From Tannerellaceae bacterium (GTDB lineage: Bacteria > Bacteroidota > Bacteroidia > Bacteroidales > Tannerellaceae), in contig JAJQFE010000020.1 of the NCBI GenBank assembly GCA_021201295.1, positions 1 to 64,000 of the forward strand: a stretch of DNA of 64,000 bases. The letters are read 5' to 3'. Below, piece by piece: positions 56,541-64,000 of the stretch. The translations under genes were made by a program, and so were the position numbers. Every line of letters begins with the position of its first letter. Within the stretch, counting starts at the first letter, position 1. The notes below the pieces were generated by a model that was not told the origin of the DNA, searched no databases, and saw only the letters and a list, made by a program, of their open reading frames with translations.

Positions 56541-57772
56541 AGAGCCACCTCCTGCATGACTTCATGAAATAATTCTTTGATCTCTTCCGGCAATTCACTT
56601 CCATATTTGGCAGAATAGGTATGTTCCAACATCACCAAAGGATCAATTTCCTGGAGATCCGTATAGGAAAGCGGCTGTAACAGACTATCTTTCTTCTGTT
56701 TAGGGTAAGAAGGAACAATGGAGGTCAACCGGACCGCTTTGGTGGATAAGATCTCCTCCACCCGGTGCCGGAACCCGGGATCCGGCTCTGTCAGCAATAC
56801 CTGGATCTCCAGATAGGGAAGTTTCCACAAAGGTTCATCTGCCAACTCCGGCAATTCTCGCAATTGAGCCTCCACTTCCGCCGGACTGGCCGGATTAGCC
56901 GGGATACGGAGCAGATCCACCGTACGGGGAACAGGTATTGCTTCTATAGAAACCGCCTCTTCCGCTTCTATCTGTATGGACACCACCTGGTGGCGATACT
57001 TCGTTTCTGAAAAAGACATGGGGAGAGGACTACCGGCATACCGGATATTTTCCTTTCCCCCTACCCGCTGTGCCTTATGAATATGTCCCAGAGCTGTATA
57101 GGCTAATCCGGCCGGAAAAGCATCCGCCGGAACAGACTCCAGACCACCCATGATCACCCGTTCACTCCGGTCATTCTCAGTCAATTCTGCCCCTGTCGCA
57201 TGCAAATGCCCCATAGCGATCACCGCTTCTCCCGGCTGCCTCATGGTTTCCACCTGTTTGTATAAGGCATGATACATCCGGTGGATTCCCTGCACATAAC
57301 TGTCTGGTAGTTCTTCCGCAGGAGGGTAATCTCCCTGGCGCAGAAAAGGGACCGCCATACACCAGGCTTTCCGCTTCCCATCTTTTCCGGATAAAGGGAT
57401 TACTAAAGAAGTAAGATCCAAACCGCCCTCTGGCAATCGTTTAATCACCCCTATGACAGAAATAGATAACTCTTTCAGTAAAGGATCCGGAGCTTCCAGC
57501 CGGGCAGCAGAGTCATGATTTCCGGCAGTGATTACCACCTGAAGGGAAGGATTCCGCCGGTTCACCTCTTTCAGAAAATGAAAAAGCCGTCTCTGGGAAG
57601 TAGCCGAAGGATTAGCTACATCGAAGATATCACCGGAGATCAATAAGACATCGGTCTGTTGTTTAACCAGCAACGCTGTCAACCATTCCAGAAACACCTG
57701 GTGTTCTTCATCCCGGTCATATCCAAAAAAAGTCTGTCCCAAATGCCAGTCAGCAGTATGAATAATCTTCAT
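56537..57772 (-). CDS. sbcD: Exonuclease subunit SbcD (Mre11-like nuclease)
   Basis: Calcineurin-like double-strand nuclease, 411 residues from MKIIHTADWHLGQTFFG. This start is chosen because HTADWHLG is the conserved phosphoesterase motif I near the N-terminus; the longer frame to 57946 adds 58 unlikely residues. LLISGDIFDVANPS, ITAGNHDSAARLEAP, MGHLHATGAEL and ALGHIHKAQ are the remaining metal-binding motifs. First gene of the sbcDC pair. Confidence 0.95.
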   Translation of the reverse strand: MKIIHTADWHLGQTFFGYDRDEEHQVFLEWLTALLVKQQTDVLLISGDIFDVANPSATSQRRLFHFLKEVNRRNPSLQVVITAGNHDSAARLEAPDPLLKELSISVIGVIKRLPEGGLDLTSLVIPLSGKDGKRKAWCMAVPFLRQGDYPPAEELPDSYVQGIHRMYHALYKQVETMRQPGEAVIAMGHLHATGAELTENDRSERVIMGGLESVPADAFPAGLAYTALGHIHKAQRVGGKENIRYAGSPLPMSFSETKYRHQVVSIQIEAEEAVSIEAIPVPRTVDLLRIPANPASPAEVEAQLRELPELADEPLWKLPYLEIQVLLTEPDPGFRHRVEEILSTKAVRLTSIVPSYPKQKKDSLLQPLSYTDLQEIDPLVMLEHTYSAKYGSELPEEIKELFHEVMQEVAL

Positions 57773-57842
57773 TTGAATGGAAAATAATAATTGAAAATGG
57801 GAAATCAGATTTCCGGTTATCATTAAAATAAGTATGCACAGG

Positions 57843-57850
57843 CAAAAATA
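57843..57850 (-). promoter_or_regulatory. -7 promoter box for sbcDC
   Basis: Reads TATTTTTG on the minus strand, about 71 bases upstream of the sbcD start. Confidence 0.5.
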
Positions 57851-57959
57851 AGACTTTCCTTCTTCACTTGAAGCCACAACCAAATATTTAATAGCTTGTT
57901 TTATAAATAAATTTTCAAATATCAATTTTCCATTTTCAGGGGTCAATTAAAATTATATC

Positions 57960-57967
57960 TATATTTG
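57960..57967 (+). promoter_or_regulatory. -7 promoter box for the AspT-like gene
   Basis: TATATTTG, 25 bases upstream of the start codon. Confidence 0.6.
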
Positions 57968-57991
57968 TCCCCCATAATAGAATAAAATAAA

Positions 57992-59658
57992 ATGAATTGG
58001 TTGCTGGAGGCTTTCTCTGAGCCGACTGTTATACAGGCTATTGTTGTGATCTCACTCGTATCTGCGACCGGCCTGTTTTTAGGAAAGCTAAAACTATTTG
58101 GTGTCTCCTTAGGTATTACTTTTGTCTTTTTTGCAGGAATCCTTGCCGGACATTTTGGGATTGTCCTTAACCGGGAGATGATGGTCTTTGCCCAGAATTT
58201 CGGACTGATCCTATTTGTATATACCCTGGGCTTACAGGTCGGCCCCGGTTTTTCTCCTCTTTCAAAGACGAAGGGATCAAACTCAACCTCATATCCATCG
58301 GGGTGATCCTGTTGGGATTACTACTGACCCTGGGGCTCCACTGGACGACAGGTGTCTCCCTGACGAATATGGTAGGGCTGCTTTCCGGTGCCGTCACCAA
58401 TACACCTGTATTAGGGGCAGCCCAACAGGCGTTCCTTCAAATCCACCCGGATGATACCAAGACAGTAACAGACATGTCATTAGCCTGTGCCGTTGCCTAT
58501 CCTCTGGGAGTAATAGGAGTAATCCTGGCGATCCTGCTGCTGAAAAAACTATACGGAGAGGCTTGCCATTACCATAAGGATCAAACCGTTGCTAAACCTC
58601 ATGTCTCTGAATTCCTGGTAAGCAACCCGGGAGTCTATCACAAAAGTATTGCAGAAGTGATGAAACTAACGGAGAAACACTTTGTTATTTCCCGTGTCTG
58701 GAGGAATAGCAAAGTATCCATCCCCACCTCAGAAACCCTGCTTGAAAAAGGAGACCACCTGTTGGTTATTTCTGCCAAACCGGACGTGGATGGGATCCGT
58801 ATCCTGTTCAGAGAAGAAGAAAACAGAGACTGGAACAAAGAAGATGTGGACTGGAATGCGGTGGACAGTACCCTGATCTCACGTCGCATCGTGGTAACCC
58901 AGAGTAAACCGGATGGTGTCAAGTTAGGTTTCTTACGTTTACGAAACCTCTATGGAATCAATATTACCCGCGTCAACCGCGCCGGAATAGACCTGATCGC
59001 CTCTCCCAAGCTACGGCTGCAAACCGGAGACCGGCTAACCATTGTCGGGGAAGCAACCGCTGTGAATAATGTAGGAAAAATCCTGGGAGACGAAGTAAAG
59101 CGCCTCACTACACCCAACCTGTTCGCTATTTTCTTAGGAATCGCTTTTGGCGTATTGCTGGGAGTACTACCGATTGCGATTCCAGGAATCAGTGCCCCGA
59201 TCCGCATAGGAGTTGCAGGAGGACCGATCATCGTAGGGATCCTGATGGGCGCCTTTGGTCCCCGTTTCCATGTAACGACCTACACCACACAAAGTGCCAA
59301 CCTGATGATGCGGCAGTTTGGAATCGTGATCTATCTGGCCGCTTTGGGAATTGATGCCGGCGCTCATTTCTTTGAAACCGTATTTCGCACAGAGGGACTC
59401 CTCTGGATTGGCTTAGGCTTCCTCCTGACCTTCATTCCCATTATCGTGGTGGGACTCCTGGGTTCTTTCCTGTTCAAACTGAACTATGCCAACAACATAG
59501 GAATGATCTGCGGGAGCATGGCCAACCCGATGGCTCTGAGTTATGCGAACACGATCGTGGAAGGAGACGAACAATCCGTTTCCTATGCCACTGTATACCC
59601 GCTCTCCATGTTCCTCCGGGTCATCACCGCCCAGCTAATCATCATGCTATTCCTGTAG
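57992..59658 (+). pseudogene. AspT/YidE-family antiporter with RCK domains, frameshifted
   Basis: About 555 residues when repaired. The N-terminal membrane half ([28 protein letters not shown] ... [17 protein letters not shown]) loses frame at a T5 run (58249-58253). With six T it reads [26 protein letters not shown] and continues. Two central TrkA-C/RCK-type domains (EFLVSNPGVYHKSIAEVMKL and VTQSKPDGVKLGFLRLRNLYGINITRVNRAG) precede a second membrane half (GVLPIAIPGISAPIRIGVAGGPIIVGILMGAFGP). The family includes aspartate:alanine exchangers; substrate here unknown. Confidence 0.86.
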
Positions 59659-59759
59659 TTTTTACCCTTTATTAGTTTTTACTAATTTTCCTCCTTCCTG
59701 TTGCTTCCCCAGCGGAACTAGGAAGACCTCGTTTATTTTTCGCCAGAGAGTTTTTTATT

Positions 59760-59960
59760 TTTATATGGAGTCCGGGGGATTCGCCTGTGCATAACCCCAG
59801 GTAGTACCTGGGGGAGATAGAATTCCTCTTCCTACAACCCTGTGAAGGGTTACACGCCATCCGGGTTGCAGAAAAAAGAGCAGTCTGTTACCACGGATAT
59901 TACCCGCGGTTATGCATATGGGACCCCCATTCAGGGTCATGGCTTACCATTTATAACTTT
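59760..59960. repeat. Cluster of small palindromes in a gene-free gap
   Basis: CCCAGGTAGTACCTGGG, AACCCTGTGAAGGGTT, CACGGATATTACCCGCGG and GGGACCCCCATTCAGGGTC are near-perfect dyads in about 150 bases. The 59659-60230 gap otherwise holds no supported gene. Its reading frames in this stretch look like by-products of the palindromes. Confidence 0.6.
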
Positions 59961-60167
59961 TGGTCAAAGGGGATTTTCAATTAGTTGTGGTCGGAAGATT
60001 TTTTACATTGTTAAATAGTTCGCATTCAGGGTATTTCTTCCTCTCTCCAAAGAGAAGAAGAAAACTTTGATATTCAACTTTTTAATGGTTTAATAAATCT
60101 TCCGGTCGCGACTGGATATACCTTCTATAATACGCCGATCATCTTTTAGCGCTATATAAATGGCTAT

Positions 60168-60214
60168 AAAAAATAACTCTTCTTTGCCAGCATCGGTAAA
60201 GAAGGGTTATTTTT
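60168..60214. terminator. Bidirectional terminator after manA
   Basis: AAAAATAACTCTTCTTTGCC and GGTAAAGAAGGGTTATTTTT pair along nearly 20 bases and give T runs on both strands; it ends the minus-strand glgB/manA transcript. Confidence 0.88.
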
Positions 60215-60230
60215 AATATATCGTCTGAAT

Positions 60231-61205
60231 TTACCGGATGTAAGTTTCCATGAATTTGGCTTCCGGGTCCGGGGTGATAGTTACATATTGGGTAATAGCC
60301 GGGATCAACACCGTTTGTCCCTGATGAACCGTGATTGCATGACCGTTATTATCACGGATCGTAGCTTTACCTTCCATGCAGATGTAGACCACAAAGGAAT
60401 CCAGGGTGGCAAAATTACGCTCTATGGGTTTATCCAGTTCCAGCAGATTGGTTGTAAAATATTTACATGTTACCAACTCAACCGGAATATCTTTTTCTTC
60501 TTTGTAGTGCGTCCGGTAGTCTGGATAGAGGGTATAATTAATGGCATCTTTTGCCAGTTTCGTATGCAGTTCCCGTCCGTTTTCATTCGCATCTTTACGG
60601 TTATAATCGTAAATACGGTAAGTAATATTACTGGTCTGCTGGATTTCTGCGATGAAACAACCGGCACCGATCGCATGTACACGTCCTGCCGGCAGGAAAA
60701 ACACATCTCCTTCCTTCACTTCGTAACGCTGAAGTACATCCATGATGGTGTTGTTCTCTACCCGTTCCACATATTCATTTGCATCAATCTGTTGGGAGAA
60801 GCCGGAATATAAAGCCGCATCTTTTGCAGCCTTGACTACATACCACATTTCTGTTTTTCCGAAAGAATGATGACGCTCCTTCACCAGTTCATCATCCGGA
60901 TGAACCTGTATGGACAGATTATCCCGTGCATCAATGAATTTGATCAACAGAGGAAAAGTCGTACCAAACTGGTTCATGACTGTTTCACCTACCAATTCTT
61001 TTCCATAGGTTTTGATCAACTGATCCAGTGTTTTCCCTTCCAGATCCCCATTGGCTACGACAGAAAAATTATCTTCCACATGAGAAAGTTCCCAACTTTC
61101 CCCAATACCATCCTGTGCAGGAGTAATCCCTTTAAACGGACAGATATCAGATCCGCCCCAAATGATCTTCTTTAGAATTGGCTTAAATGTAAATGGATAT
61201 AACAT
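60231..61205 (-). CDS. manA: Mannose-6-phosphate isomerase, class I
   Basis: Zinc enzyme interconverting fructose-6- and mannose-6-phosphate, 324 residues. Cupin fold with SIQVHPDDELVKERHHSFGKTEMWYVV (zinc ligands Gln, His and Glu) and VFFLPAGRVHAIGAGCFIAEIQQTSNITYRIYDYNR (last zinc His and active site). Lies downstream of glgB on the same strand with a 127-base gap holding a repeat. Confidence 0.95.
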   Translation of the reverse strand: MLYPFTFKPILKKIIWGGSDICPFKGITPAQDGIGESWELSHVEDNFSVVANGDLEGKTLDQLIKTYGKELVGETVMNQFGTTFPLLIKFIDARDNLSIQVHPDDELVKERHHSFGKTEMWYVVKAAKDAALYSGFSQQIDANEYVERVENNTIMDVLQRYEVKEGDVFFLPAGRVHAIGAGCFIAEIQQTSNITYRIYDYNRKDANENGRELHTKLAKDAINYTLYPDYRTHYKEEKDIPVELVTCKYFTTNLLELDKPIERNFATLDSFVVYICMEGKATIRDNNGHAITVHQGQTVLIPAITQYVTITPDPEAKFMETYIR

Positions 61206-61221
61206 ACTTATAATTTATTTT

Positions 61222-61330
61222 AGGAGTTAAAGGAGGTAAGGAATTATCAGTTGCTTTGCTCCTTAGTAGTTAAGTAGAATTGTTTTTCTTGCTACTTAAC
61301 TCCTCTGACTACTTGACTCCTTTAACTACT
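61222..61330. repeat. GGAGTTAA-family inverted repeat, copy 5 (core on minus strand)
   Basis: AGGAGTTAAAGGAGG on the left and TACTTAACTCCTCTGACTACTTGACTCC on the right. The core at 61241-61262 is the reverse complement of AGGAGCAAAGCAACTGATAA. Between glgB and manA. Confidence 0.75.
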
Positions 61331-61332
61331 TA

Positions 61333-63345
61333 TTATTTCTTCATTTTCCTCAAAACAACCGCACTACGAGCTGGTATGTAAATTTTCAGCCACTCTTTTT
61401 TCTCCTTTTTGTATAAGGGGTCAAATTGGGTGAAATGGTGGATCGTGTCATCTGCCAGTCCAAAACCTCCAAAGCGGGTAGCATCTGTGTTCAGTACGAC
61501 TTCATATTCTCCCGGAGGGGTCAGGAAACCATAGCCCGGATAGGATTGGGAAGGGCTGAAGTTAAAGATAAACACCAGGTCTTTCCGCATGTAGGCCAGA
61601 ATCTGATCCTGATCACTATCCCATATTTTTTTAATCGCTGTTGCTTCAAAATGTTTCACACTTTTGATCAGTTCGATCATTTCCCTGTCAAACTCGCCAA
61701 GATACTGATATTTCAGATCTTTGTTGTCTACCAAATCCCACTGGCGGCGGGCATATTTATGAGACCAGCCATTTTCTTCACGTGGGAAGTCAATCCATTC
61801 CGGATGGCCAAATTCATTCCCCATAAAGTTCAAGTAGCCGCCATTGATCGTAGAAGCGGTTACCAGACGGATCATTTTATGTAAAGCCATACCTCTGTCT
61901 ACTGTAAAAGTATGGTCATCCTTTTGCATATGCCAGTACATATCCGCATCGATCAGGCGAAAAATAATGGTTTTATCACCTACAAGTGCCTGGTCATGAC
62001 TTTCTGCATAGCTGATCGTCTTTTCATCCACTCTCCGGTTCGTGGTTTCCCACCAGATGGAAGACGGATGCCACTCTTCATCTTTTTTCTCCTTGATCAT
62101 CTTGATCCAGTAATCAGGTACATTCATAGCCATGCGGTAATCAAACCCATATCCTCCCTCTTCTACTAATGCTGCCAGTCCCGGCATACCACTCACTTCT
62201 TCGGCAATGGTAATAGCGTTCGGATTGACTTCATGGATGAGTTTATTGGCCAATGTCAGATAGGTAATCGCATTGATATCCTGTCCACCGTTATAATAAT
62301 CCCCATAGTTGGTAAAGGCTTCTCCCAATCCATGGTTATAATATAACATAGAGGTCACTCCGTCAAAACGGAATCCGTCAAATTTATATTCGTCCAGCCA
62401 GAACTTACAGTTAGATAACAGAAAATGGAGTACCTGGTGTTTACCATAATCAAAACAAAGAGAATCCCATGCCGGATGTTCCCGGCGCCCGTCTCCGTAG
62501 AAATATTGATTATAGGAACCATCAAAACGTCCCAGTCCTTCCACCTCATTCTTAACCGCATGGCTATGGACAATGTCCATAATCACTGCAATGCCCATTT
62601 TATGCGCATCATCAATCAGATACTTCAACTCTTCCGGTGTCCCGAAACGGGAAGAAGCAGCAAAAAAACTACTCACGTGATACCCAAAGGAACCATAATA
62701 GGGGTGTTCCTGGATAGCCATAATCTGGATTGCATTGTAGCCGTCATTAGCAATCCGGGGTAATATCTGTGTTCTGAACTCTTCATAGGTTCCCACTTTC
62801 TCTTTATTAGTGGCCATACCAATATGGCACTCATAAATCAGAAGCGGCGCAGTATTCGGTTTAAAATTCTTTTTCTTAAACACATAGGGTTTGGCAGGGT
62901 TCCAGACCTGTGCACTAAATATCTTGGTCTGTTCATCCTGCACTACCCGGCGGGTCCAGGCAGGAATCCGCTCCCCACTTCCTCCTTTCCATTCCACGAA
63001 TAGCTTAAACAGATCTTCATGGTGCAGGTAATGGTCTTCCAGCCGGATTTCCCAGACTCCTCCTCCAATGCCTACCAAACGATACAATTCTTTCTTTTCC
63101 CAATTATTGAACGTACCGATCAGATACATGGCTGTCGCATTCGGAGCCCATTCCCGGAAGACCCAGCCATCCGGAGTTTTATGTAGTCCAAAGTAAAGAT
63201 AACCGGAAGCAAAACCCGAAAGAGATTGCATTCCCCGGTTCGTTAAACTCTGTTCTACCTGGATGACATGATTATATCTTTCCTGAATGACTGGTTCATA
63301 GGGAGCCAGCCAAGGGTCATTCTTTATCAGTTTCAATGCTTCCAT
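61333..63345 (-). CDS. glgB: 1,4-alpha-glucan branching enzyme, eukaryote-like (GH13)
   Basis: Introduces alpha-1,6 branches into glycogen, 670 residues from MEALKLIKNDPWLAPYEPVI. A longer frame to 63444 adds 33 hydrophobic residues not in the family, and the promoter at 63369 lies inside it. CBM48 domain at about 50-140, then the GH13 barrel. MAIQEHPYYGSFGYHVSSFFAASSRFGTPEELK, DIVHSHAVKNEVEGLGRFDGS, GFRFDGVTSMLYYNHG (nucleophile Asp), IAEEVSGMPGL (acid Glu) and YAESHDQALVGDKT are closer to animal and plant branching enzymes than to E. coli GlgB. Confidence 0.95.
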   Translation of the reverse strand: MEALKLIKNDPWLAPYEPVIQERYNHVIQVEQSLTNRGMQSLSGFASGYLYFGLHKTPDGWVFREWAPNATAMYLIGTFNNWEKKELYRLVGIGGGVWEIRLEDHYLHHEDLFKLFVEWKGGSGERIPAWTRRVVQDEQTKIFSAQVWNPAKPYVFKKKNFKPNTAPLLIYECHIGMATNKEKVGTYEEFRTQILPRIANDGYNAIQIMAIQEHPYYGSFGYHVSSFFAASSRFGTPEELKYLIDDAHKMGIAVIMDIVHSHAVKNEVEGLGRFDGSYNQYFYGDGRREHPAWDSLCFDYGKHQVLHFLLSNCKFWLDEYKFDGFRFDGVTSMLYYNHGLGEAFTNYGDYYNGGQDINAITYLTLANKLIHEVNPNAITIAEEVSGMPGLAALVEEGGYGFDYRMAMNVPDYWIKMIKEKKDEEWHPSSIWWETTNRRVDEKTISYAESHDQALVGDKTIIFRLIDADMYWHMQKDDHTFTVDRGMALHKMIRLVTASTINGGYLNFMGNEFGHPEWIDFPREENGWSHKYARRQWDLVDNKDLKYQYLGEFDREMIELIKSVKHFEATAIKKIWDSDQDQILAYMRKDLVFIFNFSPSQSYPGYGFLTPPGEYEVVLNTDATRFGGFGLADDTIHHFTQFDPLYKKEKKEWLKIYIPARSAVVLRKMKK

Positions 63346-63368
63346 AATGGCATACGATTGGTTTGAGA

Positions 63369-63376
63369 CAAAGATA
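63369..63376 (-). promoter_or_regulatory. -7 promoter box for glgB
   Basis: Reads TATCTTTG on the minus strand, 23 bases upstream of the chosen start codon. Confidence 0.6.
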
Positions 63377-63554
63377 AAAGAAAAAAAGATAATGCTTGGT
63401 AATATTCTTATAATTCTTATATTTGCAATAGAGGTCATACTCATGAAAAAAGAATATTGAAAAACCTTTGTATATGAAGAGGTTGATCAGAGAAAACCGT
63501 TTGATGAACTCCATCCCCCAAAGTGAGAAAATCATTCGTTTACGAAAGCTGTCA

Positions 63555-63588
63555 TATATCGGTTCTTTGTCAGGAACCGAATATTTTT
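63555..63588 (+). terminator. Possible terminator/attenuator before the last gene
   Basis: CGGTTC (63560-63565) pairs with GAACCG (63574-63579) and is followed by AATATTTTT. A 38-codon frame (63474-63590) runs through it. Rest of the 63346-63635 gap: promoters only. Confidence 0.45.
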
Positions 63589-63635
63589 AAGCCCTTGAGC
63601 ATAGCTGAAAATAACAAACTTAAAATATTTATTTC

Positions 63636-64000
63636 ATGCGCTACTTATACGTTGTACTTATTGCCTTTATTTGTTCTGTCACCGGTTATTCTCAATCCGG
63701 TAGCTGGCAGGGGGTATCTGTGGATTTCCTGAAAGGGAGACTAGAAGTTTCCAAAAACGGGCGGTACCTGCAACATAAAAACGGGACACCCTTCTTTTAT
63801 TTGGCAGACACCGCCTGGGAACTGTTTCACCGGTTGAATGAAAAAGAGATTGAAGAATACCTGGAAGATCGCAGAGCAAAAGGATTTACAGTTATACAAG
63901 CTGCAATCCTGGCAGAATTGGACGGATTATATACACCGGATGCAAACGGGCAGCTGCCACTAAAGGATATAGATAACGTGATCCCAAATGAAACATATTT
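63636..64000 (+). CDS. Apiosidase-like (GH140/DUF4038) glycoside hydrolase, 3' partial
   Basis: The frame begins with a signal peptide (MRYLYVVLIAFICSVTGYSQ) and runs off the window end. After it, LEVSKNGRYLQHKNGTPFFYLADTAWELFHRLNEKEIEEYLEDRRAKGFTVIQAAILAELDGL matches the N-terminal barrel of DUF4038/GH140 enzymes, which act on pectin side chains (apiose in rhamnogalacturonan II). About 121 codons are visible of an expected 450 or so. Secreted or periplasmic. Confidence 0.82.
   Translation, partial: MRYLYVVLIAFICSVTGYSQSGSWQGVSVDFLKGRLEVSKNGRYLQHKNGTPFFYLADTAWELFHRLNEKEIEEYLEDRRAKGFTVIQAAILAELDGLYTPDANGQLPLKDIDNVIPNETY

Noticed and set aside
57773-57946. N-terminal 58-residue extension of SbcD
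   Set aside because: The phosphoesterase motif starts at residue 6 of the shorter form, and the extension overlaps the sbcDC promoter box at 57843.
59672-59860. 62-codon minus-strand frame in the gap after the AspT-like gene
   Set aside because: It is produced by the palindrome cluster; no ribosome-binding site and no recognisable domain.
63346-63444. Signal-peptide-like 33-residue extension of the branching enzyme
   Set aside because: The enzyme acts in the cytoplasm, the family starts at MEALKLI, and a -7 promoter box lies within the extension.
63474-63590. 38-codon frame before the GH140-like gene
   Set aside because: Runs through a hairpin with a T run, has no clear ribosome-binding site and resembles no known protein; kept only as part of the leader description.
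1-64000. tRNA, rRNA, CRISPR arrays, phage genes and insertion-sequence transposases
   Set aside because: None of the expected motifs (T-arm consensus, regular spaced repeats, integrase or transposase domains) were seen on either strand by reading.

Overview
The window looks like chromosomal DNA of a gut-type Bacteroidales bacterium, most likely Parabacteroides or another Tannerellaceae member. The evidence is the many Bacteroidetes-style -7 boxes (TAnnTTTG) upstream of genes, a DUF6383-like surface protein at the left edge, paired leuA homologues in the leucine operon, a DUF4783 gene next to nadC, and a eukaryote-type glycogen branching enzyme. No rRNA, tRNA, CRISPR array, phage, or insertion sequence with a transposase was seen. 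The species call is inference.

Layout. 1-7.4 kb: a frameshifted DUF6383-like protein, PstS, a flavin oxidoreductase, nadC with a DUF4783 gene, rlmH, aroC and a SlyD-like isomerase. 7.6-12.4 kb: a membrane phosphoglycerol-transferase-like enzyme, a MalY/PatB lyase, an HU-like protein with a winged-helix tail, and a secreted nitroreductase-like protein. 12.6-18.8 kb: the ilv operon (ilvD-ilvB-ilvN-acyl-ACP thioesterase-ilvC). 19.0-26.7 kb: the leu operon (leuA-leuC-leuD-GxxExxY-leuA2-mgsA-leuB). Each operon starts with a short Ile/Leu/Val-rich leader peptide, an antiterminator and a terminator, which together form a classical attenuator. 26.7-34.4 kb: TPR protein, MscS channel, peroxiredoxin, a RIC-like hemerythrin protein with a pseudo-receiver LuxR regulator, a candidate small RNA, an MBL hydrolase, a broken MATE transporter and two META lipoproteins. 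34.4-35.4 kb is a gene-free stretch full of inverted repeats. 35.4-43.6 kb: a hydrolase and an arabinose/pentose cluster (truncated araA, araB, tkt, rpiB, interrupted symporter). 43.6-46.6 kb: disrupted CDGSH and GNAT genes, pyridoxal kinase and a disrupted panE. 46.6-52.2 kb: polyphosphate genes ppk1 (broken), ppx and ppk2, then mgtE with an unusual leader. 52.3-64 kb: a THUMP-like methyltransferase, sbcCD, a broken AspT-type transporter, manA, glgB, and the start of a GH140-like gene that runs off the end.

Three themes stand out. First, translation-coupled leaders precede ilv, leu and possibly mgtE, where a small acidic/proline-containing peptide (MDEGP...) and mutually exclusive hairpins suggest magnesium or ribosome-stability sensing. 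Second, at least three families of dispersed inverted repeats sit in intergenic gaps. Third, an unusual number of genes are interrupted. Five are in-frame nonsense codons, each explained by one C-to-T or G-to-A change. About eight are single-base indels, most of them in homopolymer runs. This means either early gene decay or a systematic consensus error, and it affects how any gene in the window should be read.
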